From Lumbricus terrestris (Eukaryota > Annelida > Clitellata > Crassiclitellata > Lumbricidae), in NCBI GenBank assembly GCA_949752735.1, contig OX457046.1, forward strand, positions 39,157,149 to 39,221,148: a stretch of DNA of 64,000 nt, written 5' to 3'. This document shows, piece by piece, positions 19,728-32,646 of the stretch (its first letter is position 1; each line of letters starts with the position of its first letter). The position numbers and the translations under genes were made by a program. A model generated the notes under the pieces. That model ran no database searches and was not told the origin of the DNA. It saw nothing but the letters and a program-made list of their open reading frames with translations.

Positions 19728-22074
19728 CAGGGACGTCATTTGGGGGGGGCAGGGGGGGCTTTGCCCCCCCCTGAATTTGACCGATTGTTCTTACACATGA
19801 CATATTTTTGCATTGCTTTGCAACGCCACACGTTGTTCAAAATTCCAAAAGGCCTGTGTCTTCACGATGACCTCTGTGGTTTTGTATGTGCGGGCAGATT
19901 CAAGCTGCACACAGTGCACAGTTCATAGCCACAGATACATGTATCAACTTATGTGTATATTGTGATATTGTCTGCATAGGGAATGAGCTCAGGCTGATAC
20001 TCCAAAGACGTATACAGCTTGTTCCCCCTAGATAAAGTCCCAGGTCAGTATAAGGTCACCAGATGTGTGGGTCCTGTCAGCCACACATGTAGTGCAAGCC
20101 GACCAATACCCAGTTATAACATGAAGCAGCCAGGCATCTGATGCATGATTCTCCCTCTGAGCCTTATAAGCACTAGGCCTACAAACACCCCACCCCGTCT
20201 GACCGAGACCTGGAGCGGATTCGTCAGCCTCCAACACCGGCAACCTCTAGGGCAAGTAGCAGGCAAAGGACATGAGCGGGAAGTTCTGAAAGAACACAGC
20301 AGAAAGATGTATTACAAGGGCTGACTGCATGCATCAGTTGGGGGAGAGGTATGAGTGTGGATTACCAATGTAATGACGGTCAGTAGAGCTGATGATTGGG
20401 CTTTCTTGAGAACTGAAGAGGACCAAAGGAAATGAGAGTTCATCCTGTAAACACTCACAACGATCCACATTCCACACGGTAGGCCTATTATGTGACATCC
20501 AATTGAACTGGAAATTTACACAAACTGACTGTTTTTAGTGCAATGGTTATAGGCAGGTTACTTTTTATACATGAAATCTTGGATTTTAATCTTTTTTTTC
20601 AGTCATATCTTTTCCAGGTTGATATGATCACAAGCCATTGACCACCACTTGAATGATCCCATAGGCATAGCCATAGATAATAACAGTCATTAACCCAAAA
20701 GCAAAAATATTTATTGCAGACTTAGTGCATGCAGCATGCTATATTGCTATGTGAATTGTTATTAATGACAAATTAAAGCAGTGTCTAATCTGGACCCCTC
20801 CTGGGGAGGGGATGTGCCCCCTGCCTGCAAGAAATTTGTTTGAATTTCCACAGTGCAATGACACCATTTTAGGCTATGGTCTGAACAAAATTGCTCTGTT
20901 TGAGTGCTGCTAAGAGTGGTCTAAGACTTCAAAAATATAGGTCCACTAAAAATAATAGCAAATTCTTGTTGAGCTTCCACATTGTAATCATAGCATGTAG
21001 GATGTTATCCTGACAAAATCACTATATTATTTCAGTGCTGATAAAAAGAGCGGTTTAATATATCAATATCAAAATGTAATTATAATTGCAATAATAATTT
21101 CTTTGTGTATCAAGTTAGGCAATTCTGTTCTGTTGCTAATGGACTATTACAATGAGTAACAGCAGCAGACTGGAGTATAATAATTATTATGTACATGTAA
21201 GCTTACTTTGTTGTACTGGAATAAGCTTACCCTTGTTGTTCAAGACAACACAATTAGTAGAAATGGTTAAACATGGTATACATAGTAAGCAAGAATTGCC
21301 AAAATACCAAAATTGGGAAGCATATGTAATAATGATGTTGTTTTACTAAGTGTCTCAAGGAGCAAAACATTTTGAAATCTGACAGTTTGAAATTTGAAAG
21401 ATTACACTGGATAGTGGAGATAAGACATTTAATGGTAATTTTTTTATTTTTGCAAGTATTAACAGTAAATTATTTTCCATTTCATGACGATGTCATCTAT
21501 TAGACTATTATTATAGTAAGTAATATCATTATAATTATATAATAATCAATAATATTATAATATTATGGTAGATTATAATGGTCCAGCCCGGTCTGTGTAA
21601 TACAATTCTATGTAATACAATAATGTAAACTAGAACAATGGCCATTATAATGTTTCAAATTTTTCTGTGGGTGAAGGTTATTTCTGTTATTTTAATTGTA
21701 TAAAAATAGTTTTTGTACAAATATTAACAATAAATCCTACTCTTTTAATATGATACTATCATATAGGCCTATCATAGTAAATAATACCATTATTATAATC
21801 ATATAATGGTAAATAATATAGCGGTATATAATAACAAGTGCAAAACATTTAATTATAGTTTATTTAAAGTAGTATAGGCATTTAAAATATACCTCATCAC
21901 TGAATCAAAAAGGCCTATAAGTAGATTTAATAAATATGAGCATGAATAAAACATCTCATTTAAGCACAGTTTTGCACATGTTGGCTAAATACAGAATTTA
22001 CGAAGCTTGTGGAGTTTGGACCCACGAATTTTTTTTTTGCCCCCCCCCTGAAAAAAGCTGAAATGACGTCCCTG
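19728..22074. mobile_element. hAT-type element, 2,347 bp, with 8-bp duplication
   Basis: Perfect ends CAGGGACGTCATTT and AAATGACGTCCCTG. TTCGCCGC flanks both sides (19,720-19,727 and 22,075-22,082). A G-run then GCTTTGCCCCCCC follows the left end and a C-run precedes the right end. No transposase ORF survives, so it is non-autonomous or decayed. About 20,820-21,080 holds two units of a roughly 125-bp repeat that is also in the cholinesterase-like gene's intron. Confidence 0.92.
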
Positions 22075-22139
22075 TTCGCCGCGCAGGTTATAGGACCTTA
22101 CAATGACTAACATGATAAAAACACAATCCTATGAATTAG

Positions 22140-22312
22140 TTAACTGATCAGTCAATCAACAATTAAATTAATCAATTAATCAATCGATTAATCAATCAAT
22201 CGATTAATCAATCGATCAACCAATTAATCGATCAATCAATTAATCAATCAATCGATCAATCAATTAATCAATCAATTAATCAATCAATTAACCAATAGAT
22301 CAATCAACGACC
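22140..22312. repeat. (ATCA)/(ATTA) minisatellite
   Basis: Runs of ATCAATCA and ATTAATCA with ATCGATCA variants over about 170 bases, shortly after a hAT element. Confidence 0.85.
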
Positions 22313-22860
22313 AAAGAGGAACACAAACCTCGAGTCGAAAGCAAGACGACCACAAAGATCAACCACTGCAACATCTTAGCTCATCTCTTTCCTTCCCTGC
22401 AGCAGTTAATATTCTCCTCCGCTCAATGATGCGCCACCGACCGATCACCCAACGCAAGTGCTTCCTTCGCGAAACGACAAGCGCTAGATAAATGCCATTA
22501 TAAGACCGTTCTCCGTCCATCAGCCAGCCATCTTCGCAACCGTCTATTGCTATAGTAGGCTATAAGCTTACAATCCATGGGCTTTTAATACACCCGATCC
22601 GTCGGTATTATAGCTATACGTGCAACGTCGTGCATATTACGGACTGCACTCTGCCCCGATGGACACGACAGTAGACGGGTGCAGCTCGTACGCATCTGCA
22701 GGCATGAATGTAAATATTATAATAATATAAATATAGAAATTCTGTAGTGCCATGCATGGTATTATTTTTCTGTTCAGTAATCGACTGCTGCAAGGAAGAC
22801 TAGGCCTACTAAATATTGTGAATTTTCTTGTAACAGACCGTTTGTCAGAGGAGATGCTGT
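22313..22860. other. Unassigned DNA
   Basis: Slightly higher GC than surroundings and a YY1-like GCCATCTTCGC at about 22,527, but no ORF with a recognisable domain and no paired splice sites. Confidence 0.3.
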
Positions 22861-23057
22861 GCAGGGCTGTTTTATTTAAAGGAATGTTTAGAACTGCACA
22901 ACCCATTCTTTCCCTTCCCATCTTCCATGCAAATTACTTCCAATCGGATGACAATGACCTTTTTTACTAGGATACTTTTAACTGCACATGAGTGCTTCTA
23001 CAACTGCACATATAATTATAGCCTATCCATTATAGAACTGCACATTTAGTGAATAAC

Positions 23058-25520
23058 CTGCAGTCGATCGAGTCGTGCGCTACGATCGACTTGGCTCGCC
23101 TGACGATCGACTCGATCGACTTCGTCGATTCGCCGACCTCTCGACGACTCGATCGACTTGGCTTGACCGATGATCGACTCGATCGACATCGTCGACTTTG
23201 ACTGTGGTTTTCTGACCAAAATTGCTGACGACAGCTGCATTCTTTAATTCTGCAGCATCTAAATTATTTATGAATTTCCTAGACGTACAAATGCGCCAAA
23301 TTAATATGCTTCTGCTTAAATTACAAGTATTTTATCACGAATTTATGTGGCGCAAAATGCTTGCTTTATTTTTTAGTTTTATTTATATTTTGTTATTTTG
23401 TTATGCATTTCCTATCCTGAAGGAAATATTGTGTACACTTTGGTTTTCTAAAGAGATATAGGCCATATGATGATTTAATCAAATAATAATATGAGTTGTG
23501 TGAGTACATGCCTATAGTTGCGATTCCCATAAATGGACTAGGCCTACTTGCTATAATTAAGTTGGCATAAAATGTTGCCACACATAATTAAGAGTGATAA
23601 GTAATAATTATACGTGTTGAGTCTATTTCAAATTAACGTATAGGCTGTCAAACGTTTTACTATTACCCGTACTGACTAAAAAGCCTAAATTTCTTAAACT
23701 ATATAGGCCTATATATAGTTTTTTTCCAGGAGTTCATCGCACTGGGAGGGCCTCTGATTAGGTTGTACTGTGAGAGGCGCTTTACAAATCCCAAAATATA
23801 ATAGAATAGAATAGGGCATTCTTAACACATCTTAATCGCTCCATTTTTACTGTAAAACTGCGGGGAAATATCTCTGTTAAGATAATCAATACGAAAACTT
23901 CAGCATGCAGCCAAGAGATTTGCTATGCTTTTTATAATGCTATTTGCATTTTCGCTTCAAAGTACCCTACGTACGTTATTACCCGGGTACATGGGCGCCC
24001 GCACATAGGGGCAAGGGGGGGGCACTTGCCCCCCCCTGGAAAATTGAAACTTATTTTTCTAACTACTACTTTTGGAGTTTAAGAAATTTCCTCCAATTGA
24101 AATACTAATGTTACGTATGATATTACACTTCAGTAAAAGTCCGAAATTTAAGTAATGAAATCTCGAGATCTTTAGAAATAAAGAAGCTCTTATATATTAT
24201 AATTTTCTGCCTTGCATTTTTTCAAACTCTTGCTGAAAACGGTAACAATGACTTTTAACCCTCTCGTGGGTGCCCATACAAATAGTATTCCTATCGATTG
24301 TGGCCCAGATTCATTTTTTACCGTGTAAATGGTTTCTTTTTCTGGGCTTAACCCCCCCAAGAAGGCTTTGGCAAGTTTAGCCCCTCTAAGAACGGAAACC
24401 AAACTCCGCCCATGGATTACGGCCTACTTGTCTGGAATCTCGCTGTAGGCTAATGCAATTTTTCACAACAACACAAAAATTAGTTAGGCTATCAATAAAT
24501 TACACTAATGTAAAAATTTGAAATTTATCAACAGCCTATTGAAATTAAGTAATGGAGATCTACATATTCACCAGCATTATATATGGAATCAAGTCTGCTT
24601 TAAGGCAGGCTGCATTTTGTCCATTTTGCATGCTACCATGCAGCTAGTACAGAATTTAGGTAGGTCAAGCTGTAGAGAAACCTGGATAATTGGCTCTGGT
24701 TATCACGCCTCGAGATTTTCTCCCAAAACCGACGTCTCCTCTGTTAAAAAGGTTAATACCCCATTCTTCTGATCCTCGGGATCCTCCACTTTCCTAAACG
24801 TGACACCTGCATTAACATCTGACCTTCTGGATACAGGACTCGGACCTCTTTCTAGACTGCCCTTTGAACAGCCTGATGACTCGATGCAGCGCTTCTGAAT
24901 AAGCTGGTGCCCTACAATTGACTTTGGAGTGACACTTTAGAAGTTTAAAAATTACGATTAAAATATAGAAGTAGGCTAACTTGATGGAGCACTTGCCCCT
25001 TTTAAAACTGATAGGGCCTACTTTCGTTCATTTATTCATTCATTTATTATATAGCACACCTTCAAAAACCTACTTTTTAACATTCTACTTTTGATTTTTA
25101 ATAAATTTCTTCGCTCTAAGAAAACTATTCATATTGAAAATGATAGGCCTACACAAAATGAAACTGGGAAATATGCATTAAGAAACCTCTTTGAAAAATA
25201 CCCATATACTCACTTTCCAGCATAGCAATTTTTAAGCTCTTGCGACTAGGAAATTTAACCGTGAAATTTTTTTAAAATTTTGCCCCCCCCGGCAAAAATT
25301 TCTGCGGGCGCCCATGCCCGGGTACATCGTAAGGCCTATATCGTGTAGGTCATTAATTTGTGAAATTGTGTATTGCGACGTAGCCTAGAATATAGCTGAA
25401 AAAAATAAGTAGACTAAAATACTTCTAAGTCGAGTCGAGGAAACAACCATTTTTCGATCGACTCGACTTGACCAAGATACTTACAATCGACTCGATCGAT
25501 CAACTCGATCGACTGCGCGG
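23058..25520. mobile_element. Foldback-like element with TCGATCGAC satellite ends
   Basis: Both ends hold arrays of CGATCGACTCGATCGAC. The outermost GCAGTCGATCGAGT on the left is inverted as ACTCGATCGACTGC on the right. The interior holds no recognised ORF and hosts another hAT element. Ends are approximate. Confidence 0.6.
23990..25316. mobile_element. TIR element, 1,327 bp, with 8-bp duplication
   Basis: Perfect 14-bp ends CATGGGCGCCCGCA and TGCGGGCGCCCATG. CCCGGGTA flanks both sides (23,982-23,989 and 25,317-25,324). G-run and C-run blocks lie inside each end, as in the hAT group. No transposase is visible. Confidence 0.92.
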
Positions 25521-25869
25521 GGTATAGTCTATTAGGCTACAACAGAAGGCCTATACTGCACGCTAAAAAAATCCTAGACCCTATGGTGCTGTTGTCCAAG
25601 GACTTTGATGTTGGAACTACATGTATATTACCTCTGAATTCCGTAAAATGTAACGTTTCTCCATCCAGAGCTGCATTTTGCCTAACAAGGCTAAGGCCGA
25701 TGCGGGTCCGGTGCTGCGATTATCTTCCATGGTAAAGACTGCACAACCTACCGGTGCACCACGCGCACGTGCTTCAGTTAATCTAGGCGTCTCGGAAAGT
25801 TCCCCACCCCGGAATGACATTCCCCGAAAAATCTAGGGCCATTGATTAGTCTACCGGTACACGTAATTA

Positions 25870-26145
25870 ACCACCAGCTGGTTCGGGCACGTGACACGAA
25901 TGGAAGGTTACCAGCCGCAGCTCTGCACGGGCATGTGGAGGGAGAGAGAAGTCAAGGGAGACAAGCAAAGACCTGCATGGACAATATAAAAGAAGATCTA
26001 GCAGCACAGAACATAGATATGAGAGATGCGGTGGATGAAATCAGAAACAGTGCAAGCTGGAGACGGCATATTGAAGCCTCATCGTGGGCGTAGGACCTAC
26101 GCCTGACGGAAGAGAGACCAAGAAGAAGAAGAAGAAGAAGACACG
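25870..26145 (+). pseudogene. LINE reverse transcriptase C-terminus with (GAA)n tail
   Basis: WFGHVTRME is read in one frame, then a frameshift leads to GRLPAAALHGHVEGERSQGR, DNIKEDL and SWRRHIEASSWA before TAG (26,093). This is the usual carboxy end of a class of animal non-LTR elements. A run of AAG units at about 26,120-26,142 ends it. Confidence 0.85.
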
Positions 26146-26239
26146 TAATTAATATTCTCCCGCTCAGAAAAATAAAATACGTATAGGCGGGGGCCTACTC
26201 GAGATCCCAACCTAGAAACACTCGATCGACATGTCCTGT

Positions 26240-27330
26240 TTTAATTTTTTTATATAAGTAAGTAAGTAAGTAAGTAGCCTTTATTTGCATATGTCAAGCG
26301 CCATATATGCAAAAAAAACTATATATGCCAAATTTGTATCTGATTCTCAGGAATTTTGCAAATAACACAAAAATCATCTGTTTCATGGAACTCATAAAAT
26401 TATCAATCCATCTCTCGTGTTTTTCTACGCAAAAACTTCAAGTCTCGTCACTTCACGTTGTTTGCAACGTTTCAACGGTATGACTAGATGAAACGTAGCC
26501 CTCTGGCGATCAGGAAGCCCGTGCTTGGCTGATAAAAATTCAGTGCAGTTTATTACTACCAGAATTTTGAGGAGGAAAACATGCACCTTGCTCTGGGGAA
26601 AAGAAAACTATTGTTAATATTGTTATCAGATCTTAGAAATCAAGCGGTGCGACATCAACGGGTAAGCAAGCAAACGGATATGCAAAAAAGTTTGCACGAA
26701 TTTCCATTTCTTTATCTCTGAAATTGGCTAGGCTTCCTTGCAGGGAGGCCTCTCCACCTAGATCTAGGTTTTTCGGTCTTATCTAGGTTTCTAGTTTTTT
26801 TCATTCAGGACCTATGTAATGTAATGTAAATCTTCGAGAATTTCTCAGCGCCCACAAAAGCCACGTCAGGGAGACCAGCTTATTCACCGGCGCTATATCA
26901 AATCAAGTCCGCAATAGCCAGAGCTGCCGTTTTCGTTCCGGTGCCAGGTCAAAATCCGGGGAGGTCAAGCCGAGGAGACAGCGTGGTGCTACGGTGGTTG
27001 TCGGTGATGGTTGGGTAGCCTTTTTCTCACGTCGGTTTTTCCGACTTTATACACATAAAATTGAACTTTTTAAAGGTGAAAATGCACAAAAAACGCGAAA
27101 AAAGTCGACAATATTGTGAATACGGACCTCAAAATTTGTGTTGGTTTTGGAGTGAAAGACTAAAAAATAAGGTCATAAAAATTTTTTGGGGAAAGGCGCA
27201 AATTTTGGTCGGATGATTAAATCAAAAAGTTTCTCAGAAATTCAAATTTCAAGCGCGAAAAATCGAAAAATCCATGTATTTACTCAGAAATCCTCAATCT
27301 AGCCTTTTCTAGCCGTTTTTCGTCAGGATC
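26240..27330. other. Intergenic DNA with decayed transposon blocks
   Basis: Holds an AAGT run (26,258-26,275), a LINE-tail-like block at 26,830-26,900 and, at 27,000-27,260, GACTAAAAAATAAGGTC-type hairpin units like those in the G-run transposons. No ends or duplications were identified. Confidence 0.4.
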
Positions 27331-27769
27331 TGACTTTTGTTTACAAATTCAGAGTGGCATCCCTGCTTCCGTAGGGTCAATGAAACTTTGTATACGGGTC
27401 ACTGCAAGAAATTAGCATGGTATGGCTTTGACTCTTTGAAAGTTATTACTGTGTGAGCATTGAAGTTATTTTTCAGACTAATACTGAAAGCTGTTTGTAT
27501 TTTGCACTTCTTTGTTGGAATAACAGGTTTGCTTCGCTTTTAAATGTACGAAAATGTAAACCGGTTTGCCATCGGAACGGATAATTGAATCGGAAACTTT
27601 TGCATTCAATGAAGTTGCCGTAGGGATCGCACCACACAGTTCGTGAATTATTGTCTGTTTTCATTTTTGTAGTTATTTAGATAATATTGAAGGCTAACTG
27701 GACATTTTAATTACTTGGTTACAGATATTGAAATGATGTAGTCTCTCGTTTTAGAGTCCAAAATTATTC

Positions 27770-28165
27770 TTTCATGCCATATCCTACACAAACCCTCCTA
27801 CACTCGTCATCTATTCACCATCCAACCGTCCAGGTCGTTCGTCATCATATCTTTATCTCTCTCGGTCTCCAGTATCATCCTCTCTGAAATTCTGCAACCG
27901 CTCCTTAGTCTATGCTGCACCAGCCCTTTGGAACGGACTCCCAACATACCTCCGCCTGTTCGCTCATCCTCCCATCTCCCCAATCTACCCTCTTAATTCA
28001 ACCTCTCCTCCGCTCGCACTCTCCTCTGCTGCTTTCCATTCGAAAACTGAAAACCGAACTCTTCAAGCTGTCGTATCCAGATTCTAATCAGGTTCCACCC
28101 AACTACCACCATCACCAACAAACACCAATTAATTCATGTGCACGACTAATCATTCTGCCACTACA
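27770..28165 (+). pseudogene. LINE reverse transcriptase C-terminal fragment
   Basis: FCNRSLVYAAPALWNGLP is the hallmark xxFAAPxLWNxLP motif near the end of CR1/jockey-like reverse transcriptases, followed by KLKTELFKLSY. Upstream frames are broken. Confidence 0.7.
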
Positions 28166-28371
28166 GTAACTGTTGACTACAGCTTGTTGTTTGCTGTGAT
28201 AAAATGAATTCTTAAGTATAGTTTTTCTCGTGATGTTTACCGTAGTTGATGGATAGCAATGCTTGACTATCAAGCGAGAGTCTGGGGTTAAAATCATTGC
28301 CATGATAGAAATTTGTTTTGTGTCAAGGCTGCTTAAGATCCAGAAAGTGATTTGGTTGACAGGATCTGGTT

Positions 28372-28990
28372 TTGCTTGAGACCAGTCTGAAGAGAAGGGG
28401 GGATATAGGCGGTGGAGTTGTGGGTGTATGGGTTAAGAGAAATGAACAGGTTACAACTAGGATGGTTCATGGCAAGTATTGGTCAATGCGGTCAACTCGT
28501 TCAGTCAATGTGAGGAGGCGGAAAGGGGCCGGTGAAGATCAGCTGGATATTTTGGGGCAAAACCCCATTGTGCTTTGGACACCAGGATGAGGATTATAAT
28601 AAAGTTAAAGGAAGCCAATGAGGCTGTTCAAACTTGAAATTAGGAATTTGAGAGTAGCGATGGTGGTAGACATGCAGTTAATCTGGTGACTGCCTTTTGG
28701 ACCGGCTGTAGAGGTGAAATTTCTCCCTCAAATGTTCCAAAACTAAGGAAGTCCTGCTTAATCAGATGACTGTACAAACGGCCGGTTGTAGAGTCATCTA
28801 ATTAAGTCGATTATACATTAATTGCTATGGATAATTGGGCATCTGTTTATAGCTCAGTCCAGCTCTCTAACATCTAAATACTTCTGTATGCATAGATAAG
28901 AATGTCTGAGTAAGAGTCAGGGACATTGTTACAGAGCTGCGGGACTTCCCTAGTTTTGGATAGAATCTGCAAGAAGTGGCAGATATAGTG
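28372..28990. other. Unassigned DNA
   Basis: A 72-codon plus-strand ORF (28,372-28,590) has no recognised domain or splice sites. The rest is AT-rich. Confidence 0.3.
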
Positions 28991-29586
28991 CAATGGTTCC
29001 CAACCTTCTTTGGCTGTACAGTGTAGGGCCACTTTTCTAAGTTTCAGGACACGAGGGCCACATTTTCTTAGTTGAAGGACATTAGGGGGCCTCAAGGCTA
29101 AAATTTAATGAGCTAAAGTCCCACGGTCTTCCACGAGGTTTGGTGAAAGTTCTTTCTCTGTGTCGGGACCCACTGCATGGAACAGTCTTCCTGACCATGT
29201 GAAGCATTCACCTTCTCTAGAGGGATTCAAATCCAGACTAAAGACTTATTTGTATAAACAATCGTATACTTGACAGCAACGTGTGATCCCGTGTACAGCG
29301 CCCTTTCCTTCAGCCTCGGCTGAGCTATGGCGCTATATAAATCGTCTTATTTTTATTATTATTATTAAAGCATATAAAAATTTTATAATTTGATAAAAAT
29401 GGAATGTTTGATGTTATTTATAGACGTCAAAATAAAAATAATTCGTAAGAGAAAATAATTACATGTTCTATCATGTACAAATTGTCCATTTTTCAAATAT
29501 TTTTTGTTAATTCTTTGAGAGATGAGGACCATTTTTGGGCCTGGCGGGCCACCTTTGACCTGCGGGCCATGGGTTGGGAACCACTG
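28991..29586. mobile_element. hAT element, 596 bp, with 8-bp duplication and nested LINE
   Basis: Ends CAATGGTTCCCAACC and GGTTGGGAACCACTG are inverted. ATATAGTG flanks both sides (28,983-28,990 and 29,587-29,594). The interior has GGGCCACTTTT-type blocks. A LINE tail is inserted at 29,119-29,365. A related copy without that LINE is at 47,479-47,801. Confidence 0.93.
29119..29365 (+). mobile_element. LINE 3' tail inside the hAT element
   Basis: An open C-terminus reads SFSVSGPTAWNSLPDHVKHS, then LEGFKSRLKTYLYKQSYT and a stop. A 3' UTR with GCGCTATATAAATCG and an ATT run follows. TAAAG flanks both sides. Being open, it is a fairly young insertion. Confidence 0.85.
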
Positions 29587-29594
29587 ATATAGTG

Positions 29595-31215
29595 GTTTTC
29601 AGCTCAACCTAAAGTTGACATTTGGAAGGTCTGATTGATCTGACATGGAATAACCCAATATTAATATTATACTTATAATTAATATGATGATGAGATGGCT
29701 TTGAGAAATGCTGGTATAATGTGGGAAATTTATGATGTTTACACTACATTACATTTTTAAGTAAAGTAGATATGCAGCAGGGAATCTATTGTAGAATTGC
29801 GTGATTGTTGGAAGCTTGCGTGAATGGAACACCTGCCTAGATCGCAATATGCTATCGACAAAGCAATTCTTTGTGTTGAGTGGTTTTGCGTTAACTTTGT
29901 GGTTCGTACGAGTGAACGGCATACAATGGATCCTTTTTATTCATTTGCCACTAAGAGGCATAGCATGTATCGTGCTATGAAGTCAAAGTATTTGATAAAT
30001 ATTGCCCTGCTCAAGCTCAGAAAGGCATACAGTGCCACACACGACCATTTGACGGGACGTGGATGGGTCTGAGTATTTATGAGTATTTACTCTGCAAGAG
30101 AGGGCATCGTTTCATGGTGACTCTCGTTAAGTCGAATTTGTTTTAAAATAGTTTCATTAACAGATGCATTTTCAGTTATATTTGACCATGCATGAGTGAG
30201 TGACTTTTTAAAATCTGCTGTTAACTGTCGTAGCTTATTTTTAAAATAATGTATGTAATCATTTTGTGCAGTGTAATGTATATGTGCTTGTCAGAGGCAG
30301 ATAAAGGCTACTTGCTTACTTACGGTGAGAACTGTGAGTGATGGTTTTGCTCAATGATGTTTAATACACAGTGAGGGACTCGGTGAAGGCTGAGACTCAT
30401 GCTCTCTTAGTTGATGATTGAGCACTTTAGCCATTCGACTATCACATGACTCATTGATGTTGTTACTCATTTAAAACGACATTTTCTTTTAACTTGACCA
30501 AGCTGCGGTTTTGTCTTAATTATATTACTATCAATCTATTACCATTGATCATAATATTGCCTAATATTATGTTATTATTAATTTATTACTAATTGCAGTT
30601 TCTACTAATTACTATCATTGTTATGGCCCCGACCTCTTGATACCAAGGCCGAGAAAATGAAGTTGCAAACACTTTATGATCTCTTGGACTTAGTTTAAGC
30701 TACCGGATGCCACACCATTTAGGCCCCCATGTTTGAACAGTGCTAGCCCGAGATTTCAATATCTGAATTGAGCCATTGTAATTTTATGCACAAGCATGTA
30801 TGACTGTATATGGCTAAATTTGAGGTTTGGAGAGGTTATCATGTAGCTCTTTATAATATAAATTTATGGCTGCTGGCTTTTGATGACTGTGTGTTAATGT
30901 CAATCAAACCTTGCTTCCTGTGCCTGAGGCATTTATTGTAATTTGGGTCCTTTGAGAAGAGATGCAAGCATGTAATATGTCGTGAACTCTTTTGAGTCCG
31001 TTTTATGCAGAATATCCTATGTGCTCTACCCACTGTCTAAAAATAAAGTTCAAAAACTTGTGAGTTAGTCAGTTCACTGTAATATTGAACAGAATGAAAT
31101 GGAGTTTCTTTGGTGCAGTTGTTTTTAATTTTAATCAAGGTACTGAGTAAAATACAGTGTGGTTAGGTAAGGGGGTCGTTATATTAATCAAGGGGTGGGT
31201 AAAATGTATGTATAC
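29595..31215. other. AT-rich DNA, no gene recognised
   Basis: An 82-codon plus-strand ORF (29,824-30,072) is open but has no domain I know and no flanking splice sites. No clear repeats were found here. Confidence 0.35.
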
Positions 31216-31217
31216 TT

Positions 31218-32275
31218 GTACGCGCACTTGTTATAAGTGCTTCTTCATAGGGCCCCCAGAATTTTGCGCCAAAAAATTGAAAATATTGCGCACCAAAAAC
31301 GATAAATTTGCGCGAATTTTGCGCAGGTTAAAAAATCAAAATGTTCGGGTTTTTTCATTGAATTAGTGTACCAAAGTATCTAACAATGGTTTTGTCATTT
31401 AGTGTAAAGCTTTGGCGTTCTAGAAATTAGACAATCAAGCCAAAAATGCAGTTATAAAGTTCCTATAACCATAAGATTAATGTATTCAGACGTTCGCAAA
31501 TAATTTAAATTTTGCAAAATTTGCGCCCACCGAAATCTACGCTAATTACAAATGTAACTTCAAAATAGTATCAAATATGCCTATATTACAATGAATCACC
31601 AAGTTACACAACGTGCTGAGCACTAGCCTTTCGTCTTTGTGTGCACGCCTGACGCCTATAGATTAAATGCGTTCGTTCTGTCTTAAGCCGAGACAGCACG
31701 CGACGCTGCTGTGTGACCGCTTTGAGAAACTTCGTCTAACACATTTTATTGTGTGGCCGTGAAGTTCTGGAATTTTTTATACTATAAGTTTGTGTGTTAC
31801 TTCCAAAAATATCAATCTTTAACTAAAAATTCGTCTATAATTTCATTTCATTCCGCGGCCGCCATTTTTATTATCGCACATCGGTCGTCGTTGCTATGTT
31901 GAACTGTCATGGGCCGCGGTGATTTTAAGTCAATCAAAGCCAAATTTAGATAAATTAGCAAGATTTTGTCAAAAATTGCGCTAAAATCGCGCGGATTGCC
32001 AATTTTTGCGCTGTTGCGCTAAACCTGGAAATTTGCGCAAAATTTGCGCTGCGCAAGATCGCGAATTTCTGGGGGCCCTATCTTCAGGATTAATACTCAG
32101 AGGTGCTCCTGACTACAGCACGGACACTATATCAAAGTTTTATGTGGAAGCGCTTGACCAGTTGCGAGTGAAGGACTTGCTCAGGGTCCCTATGCGGCAG
32201 CTTGAGGTGGATTCGAACTCGCAAACTTCCGGCTTCAAGGCATCGAACATACCCCTACACCACTGCGTCCCACAT
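31218..32275 (-). repeat. SINE-A split by a TIR element
   Basis: The SINE tail lies at 31,218-31,247 (minus-strand sequence ending near GCGCACTTG on plus) and the rest at 32,081-32,275 with the B box (GAGTTCGAATCC on minus) and GTGGTGTAGGGG head. The two parts join if the intervening element and one TCTTCA are removed. Confidence 0.75.
31248..32080. mobile_element. TIR element, 833 bp, inserted in a SINE
   Basis: Ends TAGGGCCCCCAGAATTTTG and its near complement ending TTCTGGGGGCCCTA. TCTTCA flanks both sides directly (31,242-31,247 and 32,081-32,086). Many TTTGCGC motifs lie inside. No transposase is visible. The superfamily is uncertain. Confidence 0.8.
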
Positions 32276-32534
32276 ATATGGTATGGTTAATAAAGAATAC
32301 CTTACTTATTCACTTGCAAATGCAGACACTTTGCAACAACAATGTTTACTACATAGTGATAAATTAGCACAAGGTCGGTAGAAAAATGTGATACAGTATT
32401 ATAAAGCAGTATTATAAGCGGCTTCTAAAGTCCAGCCAGATATTTATATCTTTGAGCTTTGAACTTACAGCATGAAATTGTGCATAAATTTTGCATAAAT
32501 CTACACCTGCAGTTAAAACTAGCAGGTAAAACAT

Positions 32535-32587
<53 letters not shown>

Positions 32588-32602
32588 ATAGCATACGTAT
32601 AT

Positions 32603-32645
<43 letters not shown>
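32535..32645. repeat. (TA)n microsatellites
   Basis: Two TA runs divided by ACAATATAGCATACG. Tyr/Ile ORFs across them are artefacts. Confidence 0.9.

Positions 32646-32646
<1 letters not shown>

Larger units (their letters stand above)
22862..25576. mobile_element. hAT element (17,790 family) split by a nested insertion
   Basis: The left part (22,862-about 23,055) begins CAGGGCTGTTTTA and follows the 196-bp family with AACTGCAC motifs. The right end reappears as ACTGCACGCTAAAAAAATCC at 25,555. About 2.5 kb of other mobile DNA lies between. No matching 8-bp flanks remain. Confidence 0.6.

Noticed and set aside
29824..30072. 82-codon ORF as a gene
   Set aside because: No recognised domain, splice sites or promoter; kept only as unassigned DNA.
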